Notes: a model not told the origin generated them from the sequence alone. Positions 8,515-18,254 are shown, counted from the stretch's first letter. The stretch is DNA of 64,000 nt from Ostreococcus mediterraneus (GCA_012295225.1 WMKK01000011.1:573368-637367); one strand, 5' to 3'. A program made the numbers and translations.

Positions 8515-9348
8515 TCAGAAGCCACACATGTGCCTTTGTTCGAGCGCCACGCTAAACGCGTCGGTATCCTTTGAAGCCAACGTCTGAGCCGATGTCCTCA
8601 GCACGAATTCCTCGCGCGCTTTACACTTCTCAACTTTATCCTGCGTCGATGCCGCGGTTTTCGGGTCTACTTTTTCAGCGCAATAAAACATGACTTTTGG
8701 CGTCGCTTTATGCTCCACCACGCGCAAACCCACGGCGCGTAGAAACCTCACCAGCGTCTCGTGTGTCATCGCCTTGACGCATCGAACGGGAATATAAAGA
8801 AAGAACACACCACCGACGCGTAACATCTTGGCTGTGCGGGCGAGCATTTCACCGCGTTGCGCCGCCGTCGGCACGCAGTTGAGCACCATGGACGAGTGCA
8901 CGACGTCGTACGCACCCTCTTTCACCACCTCATCAAAGAAATCGCGCTGCACAATCTTAGGATGTTGACTCTTTATATCAATCGCGCGCACGTCGAGCCA
9001 TTTCGCGCTCATTAAATCCGTATTTATCGCACCCACTTCCAACGCGCGCAACGCGCGCTCACCCTTCTTCGGTCGCATCCCTCGCTTCGTGAGCACCGCA
9101 AACGTCCACTTCGACGTCCTATGCCTCGTCGTCGTCAATACACTCGCCTCTTGATACGCTTGCCGACCACCGAGCTCGTCCAACGCCTCGAGCGCCGCCG
9201 CTTTCGCGTGCGCAGACGCCGCGCCGTCACTCAGCGTCCGCGTGTGCGCGTGAAACGCACTCGTCACCTCGCGCGCGCGCTTCATCGACCGCACGATTGG
9301 CGCGAACAGCGGCTTGAGTGCCTTTGCCTTGGTCTTTTTCCCCCGCAT
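8515..9348 (-). CDS. BMT2: BMT2-like 25S rRNA adenine-N1 methyltransferase
   Basis: A 277-aa Rossmann-fold methyltransferase of the fungal Bmt2 family, which makes an m1A in large-subunit rRNA in the nucleolus. Family signs are LRALEVGAINTDLM (SAM motif I region), AIDIKSQHPKIVQRDFFDE (the IDL-x-SQHP-I-x-QxDF signature), the VHSSMVLNCVP block and a hydrophobic GGVFFLYIPVRC strand. The ATG at 9346-9348 begins MRGKKTKAKALKPL, a basic nucleolar-type N-terminus. The frame remains open for 16 codons upstream but has no further ATG, so a missed 5' exon cannot be excluded. The gene borders the AT-rich repeat island at 9.4-9.9 kb. Confidence 0.8.
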   Translation of the reverse strand: MRGKKTKAKALKPLFAPIVRSMKRAREVTSAFHAHTRTLSDGAASAHAKAAALEALDELGGRQAYQEASVLTTTRHRTSKWTFAVLTKRGMRPKKGERALRALEVGAINTDLMSAKWLDVRAIDIKSQHPKIVQRDFFDEVVKEGAYDVVHSSMVLNCVPTAAQRGEMLARTAKMLRVGGVFFLYIPVRCVKAMTHETLVRFLRAVGLRVVEHKATPKVMFYCAEKVDPKTAASTQDKVEKCKAREEFVLRTSAQTLASKDTDAFSVALEQRHMCGF

Positions 9349-9419
9349 CCCGTCCCACGGTGGGAGTCCCACCGAAGGCTTCGGTCCGAAGTAAGGTCAC
9401 ACTATTTTGAAACGGCGTC

Positions 9420-9830
9420 GCGTTTTGCAACATATCAAAATTGTATTCTAGAATTTTGATTTTTTCGGGAATTTCAAAATTTTCCTCAAAAATTCGCTCG
9501 AACGCGCGGTCATCTGAAACATTTGTCTTCGCGGCGCAGCCAAGAAGGTATACATCAGCCATCAACACAAGTTACGACGACTATAGACCACGTAAACACC
9601 CTTATAACGACTTCACCGCATGCTTACATGACGCCCTACGCCGTCGCTTTCGCTCGCACACGCGTGCGCGACGCTTTGACGTCGTTTACGCGCCGTTTTC
9701 GACACTTTTGCGACGTTGTACAACCACCCCTCGCCACCACACCGTGTCAAAATTTGAGCGAATTTTGCAAAATATCGTGATATTTATTCTGAAATTTCGC
9801 CTTAGCGAAATTTCAGAATCCAAAAGATTG
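9420..9830. other. AT-rich intergenic island with hairpins
   Basis: Between the BMT2-like start and the annexin start there is no convincing gene for nearly 1 kb. Two AT-rich patches (9430-9500 and 9745-9830) contrast with the GC-rich surroundings and contain related words (AAAATTCGCTC at about 9490 and its inverse near 9750). Short ORFs here have no family features. Confidence 0.6.
9786..9819. repeat. Perfect 15-bp stem inverted repeat
   Basis: Arm ATTCTGAAATTTCGC (9786-9800), loop CTTA, arm GCGAAATTTCAGAAT (9805-9819); every stem position pairs. It lies 11 bp before the miniature foldback element at 9830. Confidence 0.85.
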
Positions 9831-9914
9831 GACCTTAGGGTGACTAAGAGTATAGGGCATAAAGTACGAGTTATGCCCGAGTTATGAAGTTCTACTCGTA
9901 GTCACCATTAGTCC
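9830..9914. mobile_element. Miniature foldback element, 85 bp
   Basis: The ends are imperfect inverted repeats: GGACCTTAGGGTGACTAAGA at the left, and on the right (reverse-complemented) GGACTAATGGTGACTACGAG. Inside, 9855-9897 is identical over 43 nt, in inverted orientation, to 17803-17845 of the larger element at 17.8 kb. No coding capacity. This fits a non-autonomous MITE-like family. Confidence 0.65.
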
Positions 9915-10337
9915 GAAGCGCCACTCGCACGCGCACGAGTGACGATGCGCTTTCGCGTCGGCATTCACTGACGCGATCGGGACCTAATCGTTCCAACACC
10001 GTAAACTACACCGACGTCAACTCGCAACGCGACACAGCACGCATGGGGAGTACGTACGCATCGATACGCGCAAATGCGCGCGCGCGCGCCATCGGTCGCG
10101 GCGGCGCGGGCGCGTCGTCGTTTCGGAACTTTTGAAATTCGTACGAATGCGCGATAGTGTTGGAATAATCCGAACAGCACATTGGAATTAAATTACGTGA
10201 CGCGGCGCGATCGCGGCGTGCGTGGGCGTCGAGGCGCGAAAAACAAAGCATGGGATGTGTACTGACGGTGTGCGTTTCGCGTTCGTGCGCGTGATTTTCG
10301 TGAATGAACAGTTTGTTCATCGGCGCCCGAGCCGGAA

Positions 10338-11996
10338 ATGCGCGCGGATTTTGGTCCCGCGCCCGCCGACGCGTTCGGTCGTCAATTGTGGGAATTGGCC
10401 AATGCGATTGCGTGTGAAAATACGCAGGAAATCTTGAAGCGCATCGTGTTGAATGTGCCGAGATTCTGTAACCCGCGAGGGATCATGCGTATGGATTTCA
10501 TCCAGAATGAGCTCATGCAAAAGTACGGGGAGTACGGTTTCGGGGACTTGAAGTCTGACGTCGCGGACAAGACGCACGGGGATTTGAAGGATTTCATGAT
10601 GGCTTTATTGAGCGATCGATTGGATTTTGAGTCTCAAGCGCTTGAACGCGCCATGGCGGGTTTCGGTACCGACGAAGCCACGCTTGTGACGATTTTGTGT
10701 ACGTTGTCTGAGGAGGATATCATCGCTTTGCAAATGGCGTACAGCTCGCGTTACGAGCGTTCGATGGAACAAGCAGTGCTTTCTGAAACGAGCGGTAAGT
10801 TCAAGCGCGTGTTGCTCTTGGCTGGTTGCGACCGCGTCGGTGATGCCTACGCAAAGGTTATCAACTCTGCCGTTGCTGGTTTGGGTACGGATTGCAAGGC
10901 TGTGATTCGTTTGTTGGTTACGGCGACGCCTGAACAACTCGACGCCGCTCGGGAGGCTTACTCCAGACTCTTCAAGAAGGATCTCATCAAGGCTGTAACT
11001 TCCGAATGGGCCGTGTCTGGTGATTTCAAGCGCATCGTCAAGGCTCTCGCGAAGCGTCACCCGGCGAACGTCAACGACGATAGCGAGATGGACTACTCTG
11101 CCGACGTGCAAGCGATGCGCGACGCCGTTGAAGGTATGGGCACCGATGAAGGTGCCATCATTGACCTCTTGGCGAACAAGTCCCACAAGCAAATCGAAGA
11201 GTTCCGTGAAGCATACAAGATTGCAACTGGCGAGCTCTTGCGTGAACGCATTCGCAACGAAACCACTGGTTTGTTTGAAAGCAGACTCTTCCGTGAAACG
11301 CTCATGGGCTTGTTGACGCCCCGCACTGAGCAAATCGCTATCTACTTGAAGGAAGCCTTCGAGGGCTGGGTGTCCAACGATGATTGGGGTTTGATTTCCA
11401 TGCTCGTTCACCGCACGGAGGAAGAAAAGGTTGAAATTCGCACCAAGTACACTGAGCACTACGGCGCTGATTTGATTCAAGACATTCGCTCCAACTGCTC
11501 GGGTGATTATGAAGACGCTCTCGTGGCGTGCATCGCCCCCAAGGCGCGCACCATCGCTCGGGGTATCCGAACCGTGATGTCTGGCTGGTTTACGTCCACG
11601 AACAAGACGGGTTTGATGGCGTTGCTCACGCACAAGGATGACTTGATGCCGACGCTCCGCAAAGAGTTCGAAAAGGAATTCAAGGGTAAGACGCTCCAAG
11701 GCGTCATCAAGAAGGAATGTGCGGGCGAGTTCGAAGCTGCGTTGGTGTCTCTCGCGTCGTACACTCCTCCTACGGGCGTTGCCGAGCGCATCGCTGCTGG
11801 TGACGAAGTCGCGCCTGTCGCCGCGCCTCTCCCGACGTCCTACCAAACCATCGCCCCGCAACCAGCGTACGGCGCCCCGCCGCCGCAACAAGCGTACGGC
11901 GCCCCGCCGCCGCAACAAGCGTACGGCGCCCCGCCCGCAGGATACCCGGCGGATCCCAACTACCGCCCGCAAATGCAACGCCAAGACTCTTGGTAA
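10338..11996 (+). CDS. Annexin with six repeats and PAYGAPPPQQ tail
   Basis: A 552-aa Ca2+-dependent phospholipid-binding protein. I count six annexin-type repeats: a divergent one at about 12-92, then 95-163, 167-240, 254-326, 329-400 and 402-474. Type II calcium-site signatures are present in the second to fourth (AGFGTDEA, AGLGTDCK, EGMGTDEG) and lost in the others. Most annexins have four repeats, some eight. Residues 491-552 form a Pro/Gln/Tyr/Gly tail with a 9-residue repeat AYGAPPPQQ. In vertebrate A7/A11 a comparable low-complexity arm is N-terminal. Codon choice (AAG, TTC, CAA) is more uniform than in neighbours, suggesting high expression. The ATG at 10338 is the first in frame. Confidence 0.88.
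   Translation: MRADFGPAPADAFGRQLWELANAIACENTQEILKRIVLNVPRFCNPRGIMRMDFIQNELMQKYGEYGFGDLKSDVADKTHGDLKDFMMALLSDRLDFESQALERAMAGFGTDEATLVTILCTLSEEDIIALQMAYSSRYERSMEQAVLSETSGKFKRVLLLAGCDRVGDAYAKVINSAVAGLGTDCKAVIRLLVTATPEQLDAAREAYSRLFKKDLIKAVTSEWAVSGDFKRIVKALAKRHPANVNDDSEMDYSADVQAMRDAVEGMGTDEGAIIDLLANKSHKQIEEFREAYKIATGELLRERIRNETTGLFESRLFRETLMGLLTPRTEQIAIYLKEAFEGWVSNDDWGLISMLVHRTEEEKVEIRTKYTEHYGADLIQDIRSNCSGDYEDALVACIAPKARTIARGIRTVMSGWFTSTNKTGLMALLTHKDDLMPTLRKEFEKEFKGKTLQGVIKKECAGEFEAALVSLASYTPPTGVAERIAAGDEVAPVAAPLPTSYQTIAPQPAYGAPPPQQAYGAPPPQQAYGAPPAGYPADPNYRPQMQRQDSW
11864..11937 (+). repeat. 27-bp tandem repeat in annexin tail
   Basis: Two exact 27-bp units (11864-11890, 11891-11917) and a partial third encode AYGAPPPQQ copies. 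The DNA identity of the units suggests recent slippage or unequal exchange. Confidence 0.85.
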
Positions 11997-12255
11997 AATT
12001 AACAAAATACGGCTTGGAAAATAAACGTCCAGATCCATCAGACTTTACACGCCAACGTACGCATGAGATATCGCGCATCTAACGTTTTTTATGTGATGGA
12101 ACGATTCCTATACTAGGAACACACCAAATTGCGAACCAAATTTGCTCGCGCGACGCCCAACGCCGAGTCGTCGCGGCTGGAGGCGCGAGAGGCACCCAAA
12201 CCCACCGCATTCCTGCGCGCGCTCACCGCCTCAACGCACGCGCGCAATCATCGCC

Positions 12256-13997
12256 ATGCGTAAATCATCCATGCGAACGCACGCGCTCGCGGTACGTCCC
12301 ATCATTCGCTCCCTCGCACGTGCGTCGCGCGGATTCAGCGTTCATCGATGGCTCAGATGCTGAGGCTTTGTGAATGCATGATCTAACCACCGTTTTCGTT
12401 TCATCGCACCGCGCAGGTGCTCACCGCCCTGGCGCTAACAACCCCACACGCGGTCCTCGCGTTGTCGGCTCCAAAACTCGCTCGAGTGGCGCTGGTAAAG
12501 AACACGAAGATGGATGCGAAGACGGTTCGCGTGCGCGACGTGGATCTCAATCACGCGACGCAACGCGCGCGTTTAGAATCCATGTACGGCGTCAAATCGT
12601 CTTCGGGTTTGGCTAACGCCCCGTCGCACTCGATGCCAATCAGTAATTATATGGATGCGCAATACTATGGTGCGATTGAGATTGGCAACCCACCGCAGAG
12701 CTTCCAGGTTGTGTTCGACACTGGGAGCTCCAACTTGTGGGTGCCGAGCGCCAAGTGTGGATTTTTACAAATTCCGTGTGATTTGCACGCCAAATTCGAC
12801 TCTGCGCAATCGTCGACGTACGAGGAGGACGGCACGCCGTTTGCAATCCATTACGGCAGCGGGTCGCTGAGTGGTTTCTTGAGTAAGGATGACGTCAAGG
12901 TGGGGGACATCGTCGTCAAAGGTCAAGGATTCGCCGAAGCGACCAAGGAACCGGGCATCGCGTTTTTATTCGCCAAGTTTGATGGCATCTTGGGTTTAGG
13001 ATTCGATGAAATCTCCGTGGACAACGTCAAGCCGGTGTTTTACAACATGATGGAACAAAAATTGATCGACGCACCAATGTTTAGCTTTTGGCTGAACCGC
13101 ACGACGAGCGAAGACGGAGCGCCGAGCGTCGTCGGAGGCGAGCTCGTGTTCGGCGGGTCCGACCCCGCGCACTTTATCGGCGAACACACGTACGTTCCAG
13201 TGACGCGAGATGCGTACTGGCAAATCAAAATGGATGATTTCAAAGTCGCTGGTCGGTCCATCGGCGCGTGTGACGGCGAGAAGGGTTGTCAAGTCATCGC
13301 CGACACCGGAACGTCGCTGCTCGCCGGACCGGTGGAGACGATTTCAAAGATTAACAATTTTATTGGTGCACGTTCGATGCTCGGCGAAGAGTGTCGAATG
13401 TTGATTGATCAGTATGCCGAACAGTTTGTGCAAGAACTTGAAGATTACTCGAGCGAACAGATTTGTACATCCATCGGTGTGTGCGACGCGGCGGACGACG
13501 AGACGGATGTCGTCTCGCGCGTCGTCGCCTCGCGCAAACTTTTACGCAACCCCGACAGCCACCGACATGGATTGCATGCTCCAGGTGTTGACTCGTTCAA
13601 GGGCCCGATCGCATGCACGGCGTGTAAAACCGTCGTCAACTATGCACAAAATCTGCTCGCGCAAAATATGACTCAAGACATCATCATCAACGAAGTCAAA
13701 CGCGTGTGCGACTTGGTGCCAAACACGGGAGGCACCGCGGCGGTGGATTGCGGCGACATTCCACGCATGCCCGATGTCGAATTCGTCATTGGCGGCGTCT
13801 CATTCAAGCTCACCGCGCGCGAATATATCTTACGCATCAGCGATGGTGGCGAAGATCAATGCATTAGCGGTTTCATGGGCATGGATATCCCGCCACCCGC
13901 CGGTCCGCTGTGGATTCTCGGCGACGTCTTCCTTGGCCCATACCACACCGAATTCGACTACGGCAACCACCGCGTCGGGTTCGCCAAAGCTGCGTAG
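12256..13997 (+). CDS. Phytepsin-type aspartic protease with plant-specific insert, two exons
   Basis: A vacuolar or secreted A1 aspartic protease. Model: exon 1 12256-12291 (12 codons), intron 12292-12416 (GT-AG, branch-like CTAAC at about 12383), exon 2 12417-13997; 538 aa. The short first exon restores a signal peptide, MRTHALAVLTALALTTPHAV, that is otherwise headless. Catalytic motifs are VVFDTGSSNLWV and VIADTGTSLLAG. Between the lobes is the saposin-like plant-specific insert, with its permuted halves ECRMLIDQYAEQFVQELED ... CTSIGVC and CTACKTVVNYAQNLLAQN ... VCDLVP. The linker holds an SRKLLR motif. The C-terminus (WILGDVFLGPYHTEFDYG) is typical. An internal GTG at the exon 2 boundary is not a start. 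Confidence 0.9.
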
Positions 13998-14185
13998 AAA
14001 TACCGTACCATCACCTATTGTTCTCTTCCTTGTGATTTCTTTGTACATCGACGACGCGCTTTGTTTGAAATTGAAATGTACGTACTCGCGCAACTTACTC
14101 CTCGAGAGCTCCTTCACCAGTCTCGCGCGCGAGGTCGCCACACGTCGCCTCCCGAGTGCCGCTTCGTGCGTCCACGCGCGGTCCC

Positions 14186-14554
14186 ATGGTTGAAACGCGT
14201 TCATCTCCACGCGGCGCCGCCACCGCCGCGTCGTCTTCGGCGGGCGCATCGACGGCGACGACGCAAATAGCGCCCCCAGCGTCAGCTCGCCTGAGTTTAA
14301 ACATCAAGACGTGGCACGGCGTCGGTGCGTGGACCTGGGGCGCGGGCGACGCCGGGGACGTGTGTGGGATCTGTAGAATCGCCTATGATGGATGTCCGCC
14401 CGATGCGAAATTCCCTGGGGACGATTCCCCGGTGGTGTGGGGGACGTGCGCGCACGCGTATCACTTGCAGTGCATCACAAAGTGGTTGAGCGGGCAAGGC
14501 GCCGAGCCGCGGTGTCCATTGTGTCGACAGCCGTGGGAGTTTAAGCAATTGTGA
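14186..14554 (+). CDS. APC11: APC11, RING-H2 subunit of the anaphase-promoting complex
   Basis: A 122-aa catalytic RING-H2 subunit of the APC/C E3 ligase, which recruits the E2 to ubiquitinate cyclins and securin. The core matches the family closely: KTWHGVGAWTWGAGD, CGICRIAYDGCPPDAKFPGD, WGTCAHAYHLQCITKWL and CPLCRQPWEFKQL. All zinc ligands of the extended RING-H2 appear present. The N-terminal 45 residues are an Ala/Ser/Thr-rich extension not usual in APC11 (about 85 aa elsewhere), so a start nearer ARLSLNIKTWHG is possible. ATG 14186 is the first in frame; the GTG upstream is not used. Confidence 0.92.
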   Translation: MVETRSSPRGAATAASSSAGASTATTQIAPPASARLSLNIKTWHGVGAWTWGAGDAGDVCGICRIAYDGCPPDAKFPGDDSPVVWGTCAHAYHLQCITKWLSGQGAEPRCPLCRQPWEFKQL

Positions 14555-14817
14555 GGGAGATGATGTAGATGGATGGATGACGCATGCATGTGTGTAGGTT
14601 AATCCGCTATAGCTTTAGTATTTCAATTTTAGGGTGAGTAGTACACTGTTTTTATTTTGTATGTGTGTGGTGCGTGTTGTACGTTTTTGTACACCTAAAG
14701 AATGAAAGCAAAAAAGAGCTAAAGGACGATGATGACGACCAGTCTTGTGGTGCCTCGTTCGCGTCGTTTCTTCTCTTTTCGTTTTTGCATCGTTCTTTGG
14801 ATTTTTTTCGTGTGCTG
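14555..14817. other. T-rich intergenic gap between convergent genes
   Basis: A 263-bp gap between the APC11 stop and the telobox-Myb stop. It is unusually T-rich with several short T-runs. I see no gene; 3' UTR and polyadenylation sequence for both convergent genes is the simplest reading. Confidence 0.5.
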
Positions 14818-17338
14818 TTAATCATCTTGTATAATGTGCTGGCCTATGGCGGCCCATGACGTTGGACCGGCGACGGGACGACCGATGGTGACGCGTGTAG
14901 CCGTACGTTTACGACGCCACTGAGGAATAGCACCAGGCGTAGCGGCAGGCGCGCGCGACGATGCCTGAGTGGGCTTCTTGCGCGCCGCCGCCGCGCTCTT
15001 CGCTGCGTTCACGTTTGGTTGCTCGTACCAAAAGTGCTCAGAAATTGGCTCCACGGCGGCGACGCTCTTGGTGGATGTCTTTTTCTTCTTCGCCGCCGCA
15101 TCGGCGCTCACCTTGGGTGCGGACGCTTGAACACCGGCTTTACGTTTGGTTGCCGCAGTCGTTTTCGCGGCGCTAGCACCGGCGCCACCACCCTTCGCCA
15201 TAGCTGCCTCCTCCGCATCATTTTCTGCTTCAGTGCGATAGCGCCTGGCGTCGTAAATGCCATATCTACGATCTTCAACGACGCGGCCGCCTGGACCAGC
15301 GCTCATGTCTATGCTAGAAGCGGGCGCAGCAGCTGGCGTTTTCGGCTTTGAGGACTTTTTCGGCCCCGCCGCCGCGCCCGTTGGCGCCGGTGCGGGATTG
15401 GGAATATCCTCGTCTTCCTCGTCTTCCTCGTCTTCTTCCTCGTCTTCTTCCTCGTCTTCGCTTTCGTCTTCGCTTTCGTCGCTATCGTCTTCTATGGCGG
15501 CGAAGTGTTCCTCCAAGTCATGGTGCACATCTTCCTGCACCACGTTGGCTAGAGCTTCGGCAAACTCGGCGTCTACGGCTTCGAGCGCTAAGCGCGCGTG
15601 CACAACAGCGGCATTCGCGGCTTCGAGCTTCTTAAGCTCGGTGAGTAAAATGTGTTCAATTTCGTGCATTGGCGGCAATCCGGCGGCGGCTAAGGCTTCG
15701 TTCGCTCGAAGCATATTCCGCTCATCTTCATCCAAATCGTCCAAGTCTGATTGCACTAAATCTTCATCAATTTCTTCGTCGTCGCTATCGTCGTGATCGG
15801 TGGCGTCGTCGTCATCGATATCCGGTACGGGCACTCGCCCGCCATGACTTGCGTGTGGTGCTTTCGGTTTTTTCGCACTCGTAATCGCTTCGTGCGCTTC
15901 GGCGGCAGCTTTTGCAGCTTCGGCAACGACGCCATCCTTGTCGTCGTCTTCACCATCCGATTCGTGCGCGCCAAACGCCAAATACTTGTCCCAATCCGTG
16001 TCGTCGTCGTCGTCGCTCATGTCGTCGTCATCTTCACCACCGTGCGCACCGTCGTGATGCATGCCGACCAATGCGTCATGGACGCGCGCTCGCGCTTGCG
16101 AGTAAACCGCCTCGGCTTCTTCGACGACGGTTTTCATACGCGCCAATTCGCGCTCGGCGGCTTCGACTTCATTCACCATATCTCGACGCTTTGTTTTCAG
16201 CCGTTCAACAATTCGTGTGGCTTCAGTATCCGCTTTGTTCATGATCTTAGCCTTACCCGCAGCTTTAGTTTTGGAAAACTTTCCTCGAGGACCGCGCGCG
16301 ACGACGTCTTTTTCGTCGTCGTCATCCGCGTCGTCTTCGTCGCTCCCCATCGCTGCGTTCTTTTGCTGCGCGTATGACGCCTTAAGGCGCTCTTTCGCGC
16401 TCAACGGTGCCGTGCCCTTCTTTTTTGCCATCGCCGCCGCCGTCACCGTCGCCGTCGAGCTCGCCGGTGCCTTCTTCTTCAACGCGTCCCTGCTCACCGC
16501 GGGTGCTTTTTTCCCACCCTTGGCGCCGCCGACTTGACCTTTGGTCGCCGCCTTGGTCGCCTTTGCCCCCACCGTCGCGCTCGCCGTTTTCTTCCCCGCC
16601 GCACTCCCCGCAGTTTTCTTTGCCACGACCCCTCCCGGTGCCTTCTTCCCACCCTTATTCGCACCCGCCGCGTTCGTCCCGCCCTTACCGCTCGACTTGC
16701 CGCCGCTCGTCGCGTTCGCCGCGGCGCGCACCGCGCTCTTATACGGCACCTTTGCCGCCTCATCCTGTCTCAAATGTTGAAACTTGATTAAATTCCGCCA
16801 TTTATCTTTCAACTGCACCCCCGTGCGTGATCTATGATGAACGTTTCGAGCAAACACACGACGCGTTCGACATCCGTCAGTCATTCATCGCGCGTCTCGA
16901 ATTCGAGCCGACGCCATCCCCGGCGTTCCCCTCCGCGCCCATCCTCGCGCGCGGCGCGCCCACCCCAAACTCCCCGCGCGCGCGCACAGAATCACGCGCA
17001 CAGAAACACGCGCACGCACGACCACCACCCAGTACCGCGCACCACGCGAGCGTCACGCGCGACGACGACGACGAATCGTCGTCGTCAAAAGTCGCATTCG
17101 GAAATGCGGCGGCTGCACGCCGCGCCACCGCTCGCATCGCGCGCGCACCGCAATGCGCTATTCGCGCTATTCGCCACACGCACCTCAACGCGACGAACTC
17201 GGGATCGTTACGCATCTTCTCCCACGCCCCGATGCCGTGCTTCTGCACCGCGCGACGCAGCGCGCGCTCTTCGCTCGCGTCCCAGTACCCTCGCACCGCG
17301 CCGACGCCGACGCCGCGCGACGCCGTGTCGGTCGCCAT
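14818..17338 (-). CDS. Telobox-Myb (TRB/TRFL-like) protein with long basic and acidic tail, two exons
   Basis: Model on the minus strand: exon 1 17338-17184, intron 17183-16832 (GTGCGT...AG, 352 nt), exon 2 16831-14818; 722 aa. The splice restores one Myb domain at about residues 17-65: YWDASEERALRRAVQKHGI, GAWEKMRNDPEF, then across the junction RTGVQLKDKWRN, the telobox third helix that reads telomeric DNA in plants and animals. Phase and residue spacing agree across the junction. The rest is low complexity: Lys/Ala/Gly-rich linker-histone-like sequence (about 85-220), a helical stretch, then several Asp/Glu runs. Plant TRBs are about 300 aa with a GH1 domain, not seen here. Telomere binding is inferred. 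The promoter is the CGATCG-rich region. Confidence 0.75.
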
Positions 17339-17514
17339 GACGCCGTGCGTGCGCCCGTGCGTGCGCGCGCGCGTGCGCGAGATACCCGCGCGGCGGCGTG
17401 TGTGCTCTGCGTGCGTCGTGCGTCGTGCGCGCGCGCGTGTGACGACGACGACGACGACGACGATGCGTGGGGCGACGCGCGCGACGCCGCCGTCGACGCC
17501 GCGTGCGATCGCAC

Positions 17515-17712
17515 GCGTCGCTCGATCGATCGATCGCACGCGTCGATCGATCGCACGGTCGATCGATCGCATGCGTCGATCGCACGGTCGCATCCGTCGA
17601 TCGATCGCGCGGTCGCGCGAACGGTCGCGCGGTCGATCGCGCGGTCGATCGATCGATCGCGCGTGCGATCGATCGCACGTGCGATCGATCGCGCGGTCGA
17701 TCGATCGGTAAA
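17515..17712. repeat. CGATCGAT-rich array (left block)
   Basis: About 200 bp of TCGATCGATCGCACGGTCGA-like units of variable length, punctuated by CGCACG and CGCGCGGT. Because CGATCG is self-complementary, each unit can fold back. The matching right block begins at about 18255, with the MITE-like element between. Confidence 0.85.
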
Positions 17713-17812
17713 GATGGTCAGATGATGCACCGCGTGGAGGTGATCCCGGAAGGTCCTTATTGACTAGTACATAGTTTAAGGGTGACTAAAGGTGGCTAAT
17801 AAGAGTAGAACT

Positions 17813-17852
17813 TCATAACTCGGGCATAACTCGTACTTTATGCCCGAGTTAT
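17813..17852. repeat. 14-bp stem inverted repeat inside the MITE-like element
   Basis: ATAACTCGGGCATA and TATGCCCGAGTTAT are perfect complements separated by about 10 nt. The left arm lies in the segment shared with the 9.8-kb element. Confidence 0.75.
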
Positions 17853-18123
17853 CTAGATGTCTCTCAGTGCAGAGCGCGTCGTAACGTGTAGACCCGAGTG
17901 AGGCGACGATGACCAAGAGCTCATGTTCATCACTCCTTCATGACTCGGGCGCTTCGACGAGTCATGCGCTGTGATCCCCGATCGTGCTCGAATCTATGCA
18001 CGTCCGTGTGTCCGAATTATGCGTCACGGGACGAAGAGATGACTGTCATCACTCGGCCACGACTCGACCCCCATCGAAATTAACCCAAGGATCGACCAGT
18101 CCCGAGTTAGGAAGAAGCCTTAC

Positions 18124-18159
18124 AAATCGTCACAACTCGGGCCCGAGTTGTGACGATTT
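18124..18159. repeat. 36-bp perfect palindrome
   Basis: AAATCGTCACAACTCGGG is followed directly by its exact reverse complement, with no loop. Pairing continues imperfectly outward (CTTAC... versus ...TAAG). It is inside the MITE-like element. Confidence 0.9.
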
Positions 18160-18254
18160 TAAGGACATGTCATACCTACCTTTTATGAAAAAATCGTACT
18201 CTTAGTAGTCACCCTAAGGGTCACCCTAACTACGACGAAAGAACTGCCGCGACG

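Larger units (their letters stand above)
17774..18230. mobile_element. MITE-like element, 457 bp, TA-flanked
   Basis: The left end GTTTAAGGGTGACTAAAGGT and the right end (reverse-complemented) GTTAGGGTGACCCTTAGGGT are imperfect terminal inverted repeats, and both flanks are TA (17772-17773, 18231-18232), as expected of Tc1/mariner-type MITEs. The interior has many ACTCGGGC words and strong palindromes. It shares a 43-nt identical segment with the 85-bp element at 9830. There is no ORF of meaning. It is inserted between two CGATCG arrays. Confidence 0.7.

Noticed and set aside
9379-9920. A single 540-bp transposon spanning the whole AT-rich island
   Set aside because: The left end only weakly resembles the right end (GGTCAC versus GGTGAC), so only the 85-bp foldback was called.
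10605-12038. 477-aa open frame antisense to the annexin gene
   Set aside because: It is the mirror of a codon-biased, GC3-rich gene. It has no family motif, and the plus strand carries a clear annexin.
12417-13997. Phytepsin starting at an internal GTG
   Set aside because: GTG starts are not expected in a nuclear gene. A GT-AG intron with in-phase 12-codon exon restores a proper signal peptide.
14818-16884. Telobox protein as a single-exon gene starting at 16884
   Set aside because: That model has only half a Myb domain. Splicing to 17184-17338 completes the domain with matching phase.
17153-17763. Several long frames in the CGATCG arrays (Arg/Ser/Ile/Asp repeats)
   Set aside because: They are direct translations of CGATCGAT units in all six frames and carry no independent signal.
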